The notes: generated from the letters alone by a model not told the origin. A stretch of 64,000 nucleotides of DNA from Heliocybe sulcata (GCA_004369045.1 ML213513.1:846968-910967), one strand, 5' to 3'; positions 35,234-47,854 are shown, counted from the stretch's first letter. A program made the numbers and translations.

Positions 35234-36512
35234 TTACTTGCGAATGCCTCGCTCCTTCAGGTATCGGTCGTGTTCGCTGCGATGTGCCCTAATTTTAGAG
35301 TCGGTCATGGAACGCCATACAGGCGTAGCAATCTGCGCGGCCGCACGGCCTGTGAGCTGCGACACGAATTTTCGTGAAGTTAATGCACGTACGAAGGCGA
35401 CCATGTCAAGACAGCAGTCATAAAGGAAGTTATGGTAGGGGGCGGAACCGCGAGTAGCGGCACGGAAGAGTTCCGTGATCATGTCGCCAGAGATGTGGGT
35501 GTGTCCGTCGGCAATACCTACCAATAGCCTCTTTAAGATGGCCGGGAAATATAGTAACGTGGTTCCGACGTACCTTGCAGAAGTGCCAGAGCGGCCTGCT
35601 GAGGAGTCACGGGTGAGTCTCCTTCCTCAATGATAGTAGTGATTTGCGGCTTTGTCCTGTTCTCTTCGACGTATCCAGGCGTGGTCATGGTATTTGGGCA
35701 GAACAGGTGGATATCGATGTCGTAGAGCAGCAGTTCGCTCCTCAGTGTATCAGCGAGACCTGTTAAAGAGCGTGAATATGTGTCGCCGCAAGCTATCCAG
35801 GCTGAAAAGCCTACCTCGGACCGCGTGTCGAGCCGGAGAATACGATGACCATCCGACAAAGGACATGTAGCCTAGAGTTGACGCTACGAACACAATCTTG
35901 CCATTCCGACGTTGTTCCACCATTCGGCGAGTGACAGCCTATAAGCGCTGAATAAGGCACCCTTCTCGGACCGCACAAGGTAAGCGTACCCATGCCGTCC
36001 AGGCCTCGGTCCAATAGCCAAGATCCATCCCTTTGGCTAGGTCCTCTTCAGTCGACTCTACGAAGAATCGAGGAGTCGCGACTCCAGCGCACAGAAAGAT
36101 CGCGTCGGGTGCCCGTCCGTCATGGGCCTCGCTAATGGCGTCCAACGCCGCGTTTGCTCCTGCAGCAGTGCACAGGTCTGCGGAGAACGAGCTGATGATC
36201 TGTTCAGAGTTCTGTCGCTTCTCCTGATGGCATGCAGCATCTCATGTCAGTATTCGTGTCCCCGACTTTTCCGTATGGAGTACGTGCCTTGATTTGTTTC
36301 ACAGCATCTTCAAGGCGCTGCTGCCCTCGAGCAACGATAGAAACGTGGGCGCCTCGGGAAGCCAAGACAGTGGCAAGAGCGAGTCCTAGTCCGGAACTAC
36401 CCCCGGTTACATAGCAGTGCTGTATACCATATGGCATCAATGTCCCTTGGGATCAGTATCTTGTGCCTACCTTTCCCTTCGCATCCCATAGATTTCTGCT
36501 CCAGAGTGACAT
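35234..36512 (-). CDS. TSC10: 3-ketodihydrosphingosine reductase (short-chain dehydrogenase)
   Basis: KDSR/Tsc10 reduces 3-ketodihydrosphingosine to dihydrosphingosine with NADPH at the ER, the second step of sphingolipid synthesis. Six exons (36471-36512, 36288-36419, 35990-36223, 35815-35938, 35574-35759, 35234-35517) give 333 aa, the usual length. Visible: Rossmann motif HCYVTGGSSGLGLALA at residues 15-30, CAGVATPRFF, KIVFVASTLGYMSF, PNTMTTPGY, and the family-typical GHTHISGDMITELFRAATRGS near the C-terminus. The intron at 36224-36287 has a GC donor. Oddity: the catalytic Y-x-x-x-K reads Y-S-P-A-R (SSYSPARHAV), with Arg replacing the Lys normally required. Either activity is reduced or Arg substitutes. 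The start at 36512 gives the family-typical N-terminus. Confidence 0.9.
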
Positions 36513-37093
36513 GAGTATCTGAGTCTGTTGTAGCTGGGATTAGAGGCGAGCGCTGGAGCAACCTATGTTTGACATTGACAGTCTAACGCGAAGAAACACC
36601 GAGCAGCCCTCACTTATTGATGGTCGGCAAATGCCGGTCACATCAATAATATTGAACCACCTCCGTGACATTAGAAATTATGTGGCGTATTGCCAGAGCA
36701 TATTTATGTTGGTGCAAAATACCAGAATTTGCTCATTTAATGTCGAACATTGACAAGGTTCATAGTGTGTACCTATGCCGGTCACTGCCCAGACGGCAAA
36801 GTCCCATTTTTGGGCGACACATCAGTTCATCGCTGTTACATGCCTCGGGAACGGAAAAGCTGCGGCAGAAACAAAGCCAAGTGCATGATGTGTGCTGGGC
36901 ATGCGTCGATATAACCTGCCTTTACGGAGTACCGGCAGGGTACAATCACTGTTTGTGGCTGTATCACCAAGTAGACTGATTATTTGAATGCCGGAGTGGT
37001 TGGAACGCGGAGGTATTTGCTGCTTCTTCTTAAACGATGTTCTAACCAGCGGCCGCGCGCTTAAGCTGGCCTGTATCTCTTCCTGCGTTAACT
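36513..37093. other. Intergenic between divergent genes
   Basis: Presumed promoters of the KDSR gene and the first DUF6533 gene. A tRNA-like 5' half near 36988 was considered and rejected. Confidence 0.5.
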
Positions 37094-38874
37094 ATGGTTG
37101 CTTCCTCGAGCCAGGTCGTACTGGCTGCACGTCGTCTCCAGGTTGTCCGAGTACGTACTCTTCGTCTGTTTCAGTGATGTCTCAGCGTATTCACATTCTC
37201 CAGTACACCCAAGGTATGCCCGGGTACTTTCCAGTATTATGCCAACCCTCTTAACGGCGCCAGTCGCAAGCATGGCGGTAATTGTAGGATACCTTGACAT
37301 TTTCATGACAAGATAGTTTCACACCGTCGATTCCAGACTGCAGAGTGGTGCTTTGTGATCGGAGAGGAGGTATGTATGCATCATTTCGCGGCTTATCCTG
37401 CGATTAATCATCTGCGTAGGTGGAATATATCTGGAAGGCACCTTGGACCTATATGAAGGTCCTCTACCTTCTGAGTAGATACACACCTTTCCTGGACACG
37501 CCGTTCAACCTCCTTAGTGAGCATCAAGGCCCCGGGGCACATAGTCGTACTCACACCTCGCAGATTACCTCCTCCCGCACATCAGCCCAGAGGTGCGTGG
37601 TTCCCAAGGTGTATGCTTGGCTTTCTCACTGATACCTGACTAGACATGTTTAGTGAATTACAAGATAGCCGCAAGTAAGTCGACTAATCGCTGCTCTGTC
37701 GCCATCAATTTTGTTTTTGGCTGAATAACTTGCTCCAAAGCGTCCACATTTATCGGAATGACCATCTCTGAATGTGCGCTTCTCAACCGATGCAGAGCAC
37801 GGACAATTACACAAATAATCTTCTCCTAGATATATTAATTGTCCGCACGCATGCATTGTACGGTATGTCGAAGAAGATGGGCTGGATTCTCGGAACTGGG
37901 GTCATGGTGCGTACAGACGTTCCTATCGTTCTGCTACAGTCAATCATTTCAGAGCAGACTTGTACAATTGTTGGGGCAATCACACTGGCCCTGTTTGAGA
38001 CGTCTTTAGTCTGTGAGTCTGCGCTGTAATGGATGCATACGGCTGACGAAGAGGTGTGCTTCCCAAGTCGGACCCTTACCATCGCCTGAGATTCCTGGAT
38101 GCCTCCTCCAGGACGGAAATAATCTCGCTTTTATCAACTTTATCATCCTCCTTGCATGGGAACTCTGTAAGGTTCTCATCTTTCTCACCTACATAGCTGC
38201 TTAATCCCTACTCTTGACAGTAATCGTCGTCCTCACGGCATACAAGGCGATTCGCGACCGTAAGCTTCCTCGAGTGAGCTAATCAATTATCGCTTCTCAC
38301 CGAACCATTCCAGTACGAGTGTCGAGGAATCCTGTACTTCAGACACTCTATAGAGACGGTTTGTTGCTCTCCCTTATGTGGCAACACTCCCTCTGATCGT
38401 CCGTTCTACAGGCATAATCTTCTTTTTCTTCTTATTGAGTGCGGTCAGCTTCTTCGGCGAATGGGGCGGTGCTGACCTGACTGCGGCAGTGATCTCGACG
38501 GCTAATATCATCACATTCGTGGTCGCTCCGGTGAGATTTGCACCCCCGTTCTTTCCGACAGTTCATCTCTGAACTCCTTGCAGCTTGAGCTTTTGGACCT
38601 TGTGGACACGTGAGCCCTATCAATTCCGCATGCAAGCTTCACCTCACGTCGCAACAGGTTGACCCGATGTCTCCACAGCATCCTCTGCTGTCGGGTGCTG
38701 CTCAACCTACGAGCAGCGAACGAGCGCGATACTGAGGCTCCGATATCGCTTCCGAGGACTTCTATTCGCTTCGTCCAGTTCTTTAAGCCCCGACGTCATC
38801 CCGATGATTCGACATATACTAGTGAAGGATCGTATCCGATGCATGATATGAGTAGGTCGACAGAAGCACCTTAG
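37094..38874 (+). CDS. DUF6533 multi-pass membrane protein, paralogue A
   Basis: Seventeen exons sum to 311 aa (first 37094-37150, last 38658-38874). The DUF6533 block follows the short N-terminus: YTQVASMAV, then EWCFVIGEEVEYIWKAPW and MKVLYLLSRYTPFLD. After it come about six further hydrophobic segments with family-typical ILIVRTHALYG, PSPEIPGC, FINFIILLAWEL and RCLHSILCCRVLLNLR, and a Ser/Arg-rich cytoplasmic tail. The family is abundant in Agaricomycetes, has a 7-TM-like layout, and has no established function. Exon 2 (37204-37213) is only 10 nt and encodes Tyr-Thr-Gln. All other exon lengths match those of the neighbouring paralogue B except the last, so the two arose by tandem duplication. 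No break is visible. Confidence 0.82.
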
Positions 38875-39483
38875 ATTGTCTGTCCAGTGTATCTATATAG
38901 CCAAGAGCAAAGTCACCATTATGGGACTCCCTGGTAAAGGTGGGAGTTGCTGTAAGCGTCGATGAAGGTAAGCTTGCGAGGAGCGTGAAGTGAGCCGAGT
39001 TGTAAAGGGACGAGATTTTGAAATAAGGTATAGTACTAATTATATCACTGAACCGGTGACAGCTCACTGCGAAGATCTCGTAACGCGGAAGATCAGTCGC
39101 ACAAGGCATGTTATGCTATCGACGTTTAAAGACCACAGCGCTTACACAGCCCCGGGCCATAGCATCACACCGACGCAGTATACTCGGTTGCGCTGCCTGC
39201 GCTGGATGAGTGCTGGCTTGGAAGGCGGTCGGCACGCAACATTCCTTGGTGGCGCTCACGAGCATATGCATGGAGCACCACATTGGCAGTCCAAGAAAAT
39301 TGCTGCAGCATTGCCTATTGCTAGGATTATATACGACGCTGCTGTCGTAATTCCCTTTCTGAAACAGGCCACTTGCACTCGATACAGAGAGCTTGGCGGC
39401 CGCGTTATTAACGAGTCTCGTACTTAAGCAGCGTCGTCTCACCGTCTTTGGCTGCCAAACTCCTGACCTGGAGAATATTAGGG
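38875..39483. other. Spacer between the two DUF6533 genes
   Basis: About 0.6 kb holding the promoter of paralogue B. A plus-strand frame at 38990-39427 has no family features and is not called. Confidence 0.5.
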
Positions 39484-41265
39484 ATGTCCTCTGCGGTAAC
39501 GGATATCATTGCGACCGCGAATCACCTCCAAGTCGTCAGAGTAAGTCGTTCTCCTCCTCTCGGACCCGCAGGTCACTGATCTCTTCATCGGGCAGTATAC
39601 TCAAGGTGAACCCCCAACGGTTCTCCCGTATGTTCTCTAACTCATTCTAAATATGCGTCAGTGGCAAGCATGGCGGTACTGGTGGGCAAAACCAGAGCGC
39701 CGTCTTACTTCGTCCTGAGCTCACATACATCAGATTATAGAATGGTTCTTGGTGATAGGAGAGGAGGTGAGCTTCGGACCAATGCCATCGTATATCAACA
39801 ACAAATACTCTCGAAGGTGGAATATATCTGGAGGGCACCCTGGACATTCATAAAGGTTCTCTACTTGCTCAGCAGGTATACCCCATTTCTAGACACTCCG
39901 TTCGACCTCATTAGTGAGTCCTGCACGTCTTATGTCGCCTTTTTCCTCATCTTTGGCAAGTCTACCTCCATCCGCGGATCAGCTCAGAGGTGAGTGCCTT
40001 TGTGGATGTCTAGGAGCCTCCTCAGACGCTTGTTTTAGGAGTGCCAGATCAGCTACAAGATTGCTACAGGTACGTGTTCTTCCGCCCGTAACCTGATGGT
40101 TGATGTCACCGGGACCCACTTTGTGAAGCGTCCACATTCATTGGGATGACCATCTCTGAATGTAAGTCGCTCTCCAAATGCTGCACAATGCCTTTGATAT
40201 GAGCCTGCGCCAGGTATACTTGTTGCTCGTACGTACGCCATCTACGGGTTGTCTCGTACGGTCGGCGTCACGCTTGGCATCGGAGTTGTGGTAAATGTCA
40301 CAGTTGGTAATCCCTTTCGCCGACTGAGCATATGGAGTGACGTCCGCAGATTTCAACAATCGTCGGGTCAATCACGCTAGCCATATATGAAGGGTCTTTG
40401 GTCTGTGAGTCCTGAAGTAACGAGAAGACCTCAGTAGGCAGGCGACTGACATGCTTGTAGTTGGTCCAGCGCCCTCGCCCGCCATACCTGGCTGTTTCCT
40501 TCGTAAAAGCAATAACATCGTATTCTTCAACTTTGTCATCCTGCTATGTTGGGAGTTCTGTCAGTTCTGCCATAACTGTTCTCATTACATTCTTACTCTT
40601 TTCACTCCACAGTGATCGTCATCCTAACCACCTACAAAGGTATCAGGGTCCGTGAGTTCTTTCGTTTCTCGCGGCGATCGCTTTGCCAGACCAGATACAG
40701 TTCGAATATCACGCGTTCCGACGATGGAAATTCTCTACAGGGACGGTATGTCACTCGTAAAACAATGGGGGAGTCTCCGCTGACGTTTCAACCAGGAATA
40801 GTATTCTTCTTTGTTCTGCTGAGTGAGTCAGGTATTGTAAGTACTCTACGGTCAACTAACTCGCTAGACAGTCCTATCATCGGCGAATATCGCTGTTTTC
40901 CTAGCTGCTCCGGTAAGGTAACCCCTGGTTCTCTGAACCTTTTCAACTCACGCCATCATAGCCCGAGTACCTAGATCTTCTCGACACGTAAGCCACCAAT
41001 TCCAATTTCCGGCCATATCTCATCGCGGACTCTGCTACACTGTAGGTTAACTCGATGTTTGCACAGCATAGTCTGCTGCAGGGTGCTTCTCAACCTCCGC
41101 GCCGCAGCGCACTTGTCGGACAATACCACATCCATCTCACAACTAAGGAGTGACATTGACTTCGCGGGTGTCTTCGAGGCCCAAGAGAATCGCGATGATC
41201 CAATATTCAGCACCGTAGGATCATATGCGATGCACGATATGAGTGTGTCGACGCGCGATTCGTAG
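39484..41265 (+). CDS. DUF6533 multi-pass membrane protein, paralogue B
   Basis: Seventeen exons sum to 312 aa (first 39484-39540, last 41046-41265). The order of motifs equals paralogue A: YTQVASMAV, EWFLVIGEEVEYIWRAPW, IKVLYLLSRYTPFLD, ISECILVARTYAIYG, PSPAIPGC, FFNFVILLCWEF and RCLHSIVCCRVLLNLR. The 10-nt exon 2 (39596-39605) again encodes Tyr-Thr-Gln. The first 16 exons have exactly the same lengths as in paralogue A, while the tail after the last membrane segment has diverged. The frame is intact. It ends 132 bp from the stop codon of the convergent SNF2 gene. Function unknown; a membrane sensor or receptor-like role is only a guess from topology. Confidence 0.82.
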
Positions 41266-41397
41266 ACCAAGTATCCAATCTCAGTAACATTGGTGAGCAA
41301 ACAATGGTGGGGTACTGCAGTGAGTACCATTAGGGATATGCTACAACAATATGCTTTACAGTTATCCAGGCTAACAAAAAGCGAGAGGAAGACATCA

Positions 41398-44300
41398 CTA
41401 CTGGGCAGCCTGTACCTTGATCTGCGTCTCGCGGAACTCCCCTTCCCAAGACTCACGGAATGCCGCGTCAGTCTTAAACCGGTCTCGACAATCGTCGCAG
41501 CGAATATAGTATGCCGACGTCTTCTCTCCATATCCAAGGAGGAGGCTGCAGGATAATGAGCATGGAATTGGGATAATACCTGACTAGCACGTACAATTCG
41601 GGCAAAGTAGGTCCCACTGCGTCCATGTCGCCGCTCGGTAAACAGTCTTCACAGAACGCCCGAGGACATGTCTGGCATCTAACGGAATAATGGATACACC
41701 TCTTTAATCAAAACGTGGCTAGCTGAGAGGTGCCTGCGTACCTGAAAAGCATCCCGCCAGCATCTGTGGTTCCCCTGCTGCAGTACGCGCAGGCGTGCTG
41801 GGTACACCTTATGAAAGGACTCCTCTGTAACTGCGTCTTCGTCAAGCCGTGGCAATCTGGATGGAATACTGCGAGACATCTTAATGACCACGCTACGCAA
41901 AGCTCACAGAGACAGAACAAACCTCGTGGACACGACTGGCAGGTGATCAATTCGCCTCCGTCACGGCAATAAACACACCAGTCCTCCCACTCGTGCTTCT
42001 TGGCTGCCTTTGCGGCCACTGGCTTGATGCTCTTCGTCTGCACCTGCAAAGTAATCAGCGACGTGGATCTGCACAGAAGTCGCGCCACTGACTCTATCCG
42101 AGGACTGCTTAGGCGTAATAAACTGCATGCCGCCAATCGTCACGATATTATCCGGACGAGCTCGCTTCTGCAGATCATGCCACTCCTGCGCAATCTGCTT
42201 ATTGTCCGCAGGTTTTGCGCGTGGAACATACTGGCCCTCAAACAGTCTGCTCTGAACCTGGGCGATCCCAGTCAACAGCGCCTTTTCCTCCTCGTCGGCA
42301 TCGACGAGTAGCTTCTTATCTTCCGCGCTCTCCAGGCCCTGTTCGAGCTCATGCTTCACCTTCGCTTCCTTACGGTCCTCACGCGAGCGTGACGCGTCGA
42401 ATATATCAGAGATAGGCGCGTCCAGGAACGCCTGAAGATCCATGTCGTTTGAGTTCTGAGTCAGGGCACTGCTACCCTTCCGCAGAATGTCCATGAGCTC
42501 CTTGGACTTGAAGCCGGTACTCTCGTCGGCTGATGAGCCATCCGAACCCATGACTTTGACTGAGAGGAAGAGCTTGCGTCTGATGCGATCAAGCATCTGG
42601 TCTTCGACGCTGCCGCGACAGATAAGGCGATAGACCTTCGAGACGAACTCGTCAGCAACTCGGCAGTTATCGAGAAGCATATGCTGACCTTTACGGTTTT
42701 GGTCTGTCCAATACGATGTGCCCTAGCAATAGCTTGCAAGTCATTCTGACATAGACCATTCAACCTCCGTATCCAATGGGAAGAAAACAAAGAGTCACCT
42801 GTGGATTCCAGTCCGAGTCGCACATGATGACGGTGGACGCTTTTGTCAGATTAATGCCTGTCGCGTAATGAGTCAACGAATATTTACGCCCTGGCCCTTC
42901 CACGCACCTAAGCCTCCAGCTTTCGTCGAGATCAGAAACACCTGATATGCTACAACCAGATAGGTTCAGTCACAACAGCTCCATTGAGCCGGCGGATATA
43001 TCTTACGCGACTTCTCCTGCTGAAACTGTGGAGACGTTTATCGTCAATCATGATTCTAGCAATCTGGATGGACGAGACTCCTCACTAGCTTTATATCAAG
43101 CGCCCGACGCGGCCTTGACGTACTCCCATCCAACCGAGCATATGGAATACCACGCAATTCCATGAAATCCTCCAGCAGGTCGAGCATTCTGGAGCGTGTC
43201 TGTCAGACTACATCCAATGATTGAGTGATGCAACTATGACTGACCCAGTCCATTGCTTCGGAACAAGACTACGTCAGCAAGACCTTTGAGCGGTGCGCGA
43301 CGACTGCTTACCGAAAATATCAGTACCCGCTCGCCTTTCGGCAGGATATCAGCCAGCAGCTTGTCTATAACCACCATCTTCGACGAGGCGGCTACGACGT
43401 GCTCGCCGATAGCGTATGGCTCGGGCTCCGCGTCTGGGAGAAGGTAGGGGCTGCGCGGGGCAAAAGTAAGAATGCCTGAGGAGATGCGGTAAAAGATGCG
43501 AGAAACATACTGATCGCAGACTTGCCGCAACTGAATCAAGAGATTCATCAAGCGTTTCCATTCTACATTAGGCCCAGTTAGCAGTCCTTCCAATGATACC
43601 TTGCGAAACTCAACCTACGGCTCTTCTCCCCAGTCTTAGTACTTTTCATCTGCTCCTTCAAGTGTCGAAGGACCTCTTGTCTTCCCTTATCCATTGCGCC
43701 GGGGGACTCACTCTTCCTCTTTCCCGCGCCTACCCCATCCTCCTCGAAAATCTGCTGCAAATCCACCGCGTCCATCCTGGTCAACAGCCTATACGTCCAG
43801 AACCGCTGCGCCTCCGTCAGCGGTATGAACACCGTCAGCTCTTCCCTGGGCGGGACATTAATCTCGATCGTCGCCTTCGTCCGGCGGAGCATGATAGTCG
43901 ACAGGAGGTCCTGCGCGGCGGTGAGGAAGGGCAGGTCGTACAGTCCGCGGGAGAGGTCGAACGAGTCTTTGAAGAGACGCTCGGATGCAGGTGTGAAGAC
44001 GGTAGGGTAGAGCCAGTGGAGAAGCGACCACAGCTCCAAGAGGTTATTGTGGATTGGAGTACCAGTCAGAACTAGGAAAGTCAACTCGTCAGCGATGGCA
44101 CACAGAAGGATACGAAGCGTCCTACTCAGTCGATACAAAGCCCCAAGACCTTGCAACTTGCCCGCAATGCCCGTCTCGGCATTCTTGATTTTATGGCCTT
44201 CGTCAAGCACGCAGTATGTCCACCGTCGGGTCTTGAACCAACTGTCCTCGACTACATACGAGTCGTACGTCGTCACGCAGATATCGAACCTGAGCTCGTT

Positions 44301-45422
44301 ATCACGGACCGCGTTCTTGATACGCGCGCGTTCGGACTGCGAACCGTGAAAGCGCATGACCTTGAAGGAGGGCGCCCAGCGGGCGCATTCCTGCAGAACG
44401 TGATCAGGGAAATACCAAATCTGAGACATTCACAACTGACAGATTCCCAAGATGACAGAACGGAGAGGGGGCAGACGATGAGATGCGGCTCTACAGGGCC
44501 TATCTGGCAGTCAGTTACAGGTCCTGGAAAAATGTAAGGTAGAAAGTACCTGTCGTGTTCTCTTTAACGTGTGCGAGAAGTGAGAGGGTCTTCCTCGAAA
44601 CTCAGCATCCAGCCAATAATTCTTACGTTGTAACGTTAATTACCTGGAGTGTCTTTCCCAAACCCATCCTGTTTGCGCCTATCAGCCTCACAAATAGCGA
44701 GTGAAAGAAGCAAAACTCACTCATCACCAAGGATACAGTTCATGCCTGTGGCGGCTTATGAGCAGTGCAGGAATACCCAAGTAAGGGTCGGGCTCACCGT
44801 TGCGGTACATCCAGACCAAGAACGAGAGACCTTGAAGCTTGAAAGAGCTGAGCCACGCTGCAACACGAGCGATCGGTTCTCGCACCTGATAGTCCTTCAT
44901 CGTTCCTCCGGTAACAAGCTTCGGTTGCTCATCGAGCTGATGCATAGGTATGTACGCTCCCTTGTCAGTCGAGTCCTTGAGTTCCCTTTCTACATTATCC
45001 AGGATATTACTTGAGGCTGGTAGAAGGGGCTCAAAGAGATGGCGATGGCGTGCTATCCAACGTCGCCGAGCTGCTTCGATAGCTACTCTCTTCGCGTTCA
45101 CGACGATCGTCACCTGGTCTAACGGTGAACATACAAACCGATAGGCTGGCAATAGATTACGTACAGCTTTTTTCTCCTCTCCCTTCCGCTTCTTGAAGTT
45201 TGAGGTCGTGTCGAGATTTTCAATCGTCGAGTCAGATACCGTACGCTTCAGACTCCTCTTCGGCCTCGTTTCCACCGCGTTATTTTCCGAGAGACGCGGT
45301 CTGAGCGTACGCCCTGCTCTGCTCGTCATAGCTGCTGGCTTAGGAGAAGGACTACGAGCGTTCAGGATGTCGAGCTCGTCGTCGGACGTGGTCAAGTCGA
45401 TGGTTTCAGTTGCGGCCTGCAT
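41398..45422 (-). CDS. SNF2-family chromatin-remodelling ATPase with C-terminal PHD region
   Basis: Twenty-one exons sum to 982 aa (first 44886-45422, last 41398-41545). The N-terminus is Ser/Arg-rich and carries an SDDELD acidic motif. The helicase core follows: motif I LGDEMGLGKTLQ (about 190-205), DEGH box in VLDEGHKIKN, LTGTPIHNN, LRRTKATIEI, then the second lobe with KMVVIDKLL, IFSQWTGMLD, YARLDGST, STKAGGLGINL and ARAHRIGQTKTV. From about residue 845 come Cys/His-rich sequences ([27 protein letters not shown], split by an intron, then CQTCPRAFCEDC and CDDC) that form one or two PHD-type zinc modules reading histone tails. It would use ATP to slide or evict nucleosomes. The subfamily (ISWI-, Lsh- or Mit1-like) is not settled. 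Exon 11 (43245-43255) is an 11-nt micro-exon. Confidence 0.88.
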
Positions 45423-46303
45423 CGCTATAAGAGGAGGGGGGTTCTAAGCGAGACGCGATCGGAAACTAGACGATCAGCCACAATTACGAGAGTTTAGGGC
45501 AGGCAAAAACGCGTCTCACCGGTATCTACCGTGGCAGTCGGGCGTCCTTCCGAATCCGAAATTCCTTCATCCTCGTCAATGTATGACAGTGCTCACAATC
45601 TAAGGCCTATAGACGTCCTTGTGATATTGCTTGGGAGTGCAATACATTCCTGGCGCGTGTTACAGAACGCTCAGGACTGACCGCGTCTAAGTGATCCGAG
45701 GGTGACCTGACGGCTGCACTTCCGCTGCACCCTCCTGCAGTTCTGTAGCATTCTGGAAGTCGGTTTATTGTTGCAGCCCCTTACTGTTCTACGAGGGCAC
45801 AGTCGATGACCATGACAAGGAAAATGGAGAGAGGAAGGAAAGCGGGGCAAAGGAAGTACGAGGCGTTTTTGGACAGTTACCTCTTTATATAAGTATGCTA
45901 AGCATTACCTTGCGCAGATTTGGCAGCCGAAAAATCCCGGGATCCGTCATGTCTCCCGAATGACGGGACTTGGTCACTTGGGCGTTTTCCTTCGTTCAAT
46001 TGAGTAACTCACCTGCCATATTCGGGTCGCCTGGTCAGCGCGTGCATCGCTTGACTCGAGAGCCCCATGTCCAGCATTTCAGAAATTCCAAGAGCAAGCG
46101 CTTGTATTCGCGACTATCCACGAAGGAAGACTATAGTTCCTGCTGCGGACATTCCTCGGCGTACCCAGTGTGCTAATCTAGCGCTGTCATGGGCTGACGC
46201 AAATTTGAGGCGTTCGGCTCCTCTTGAATTATAGCGTCAGCATATAAAGGTAAGGCTTGCGAATAGCAGCAGAAGCCAGATCTGCTTGGACCCAGGCATA
46301 ACC
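45423..46303. other. Intergenic between divergent genes
   Basis: Promoters of the SNF2 gene and the GH105-like gene. No coding feature recognised. Confidence 0.5.
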
Positions 46304-47854
46304 ATGGAGGATATAACGAGGCGAAGGGTAAGTGGGAAGCAGATCACGATTGACCTTCTGATTATCCATGTACTAATGAGCAGGAGATGATGGATAAAGT
46401 CCTTACGGCGATGCTATGCATGGTAATGAAGATTCCCCCATGACACAGGATAGCGGTATAACCACATTGCCTACACCTTATAGTCTCGTGCATCTTGGGA
46501 GCAAGGCACTGCTGCCCAAGCTCTGTACGAGCTGCACTGCGCCTTCCCTTCAGAGATTGGTCCTGAATACTTTATCTGCATGGCGCACGATGGTAAGCCT
46601 TGAGCCATCCTACGCGTTTCGAGACTCACTGTACCCTTCAGCCATCGTCAGGCAAGCAGAAGACGGCCGACTAACGGCTCGACTCTGCCAGGGTGATGCG
46701 TACGCTCCTCACTCCACAGCTTGCGATAGTACTAACATCTCTGGCTTGCAGAGGATCAGTCGATTGTACGGTAATTCTAGAACCCGTTCTGCACGCTCAT
46801 GAGATGACCGCGGACGATCAATACCTCAACGCCGCCCAACAGGCTGTGGACTACCTAATGCACAAGATCCCCAAGACATCGGACGGCATATGGAGTCGTA
46901 AGCCCTCTTATCTTCCATAGGCTCCGGTCGCCCTTATAAGTTGTTTCCCGCAGACCTCGCAGGAAAGGTGGAACTATGGGTAGACGCGCTGTACATGGGG
47001 CCGCCAGGGCTTGCCGCTGCAGGCGTCCTGTGGTATCAAGAGTCGTACATCAGGGAAGCCGTACGCCAGATTGACTCCTACGTTGCACATTTATGGGACA
47101 AAGACCGGCATCTGTTTTCCCATATTTATGATCCGGTGAAAGGCGAGTTCCGCCGGAAAGCGTTCTGGGGTAAAGACCAGCTACAGTACTAGTCACACTA
47201 TCTTGCGCAACTGATTCATTTTTTTCAGGCGTCGGCAACGGCTGGGCTATCGCAGGTATGACGAGGTCAGGGAACACGCAAAGCCATGGACTCGCCCATC
47301 CGCTAAAATGCAGCCACAGGGTACTGGACCTCCTCCCCGCCGACTGGTCTTCTGAGCGCCGCACCCTCCTCGCCACCATCACCTCCACCATCACCGCCAT
47401 GCTCACCCACCTCCGCCCAGACCACCTCTTTCACGACGTCCTCGACGACCCCACCACCTTCGTCGAGACCAACGCCGCCCAGCAACTTGCGTACACTATC
47501 CTCCGTCTCCACCGCAAAGGTCATCTGGATTCAGGGGTCCCGGATGTAAAGGACAAATGGGTCGGGGCCGCGCTGAAAATGCGCGAAGCAGCGTGGGGGA
47601 AAGTGGACAGGTGGGGTTTAGTGCTGGGGGTGTGTGGCAGTCCTTCATTTGATCGTAAGTAGACTTTGCTTTTCCGAAGATTCTTGGGGCTGACGAGGGA
47701 TAGACCCTGGGACGGCTGCTGAGGGACAGGTGAGTACATACCATAGATATGTACACTCCTGTGACATGTTAACTGCTACTTTGCTGTATGCCAGGCTTTC
47801 TTCCTCCTGATGGAGGCCGAGTACGAGTATCACGCGCAAGCCAGGGCACAATAA
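46304..47854 (+). CDS. GH105-type unsaturated glycuronyl/rhamnogalacturonyl hydrolase
   Basis: This is a six-hairpin (alpha/alpha)6-barrel glycosidase of family GH105, which removes the unsaturated uronic acid left by pectate or rhamnogalacturonan lyases. Ten exons (46304-46327, 46384-46422, 46484-46592, 46642-46692, 46754-46897, 46954-47169, 47229-47265, 47320-47654, 47704-47729, 47795-47854) sum to 346 aa. Family segments: SRASWEQGTAAQALYE, VELWVDALYMGPPGLAAAG (containing the catalytic-region Asp), GVGNGWAIAG, FHDVLDDPTTFVETNAAQQ and HPGTAAEGQAFFLLMEAEY. No signal peptide is visible at the chosen start, so it may act inside the cell on imported oligosaccharides, or the true start may lie upstream. 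It converges with EMC1, leaving 185 bp between stop codons. Confidence 0.85.

Noticed and set aside
36988-37080. tRNA-like start (GCCGGAGTGGTTGGAA) near 36988
   Set aside because: No B-box (GGTTCRANNCC-type) or closing acceptor stem within the expected distance.
38990-39427. 145-codon frame between the DUF6533 genes
   Set aside because: No conservation pattern; probably chance.
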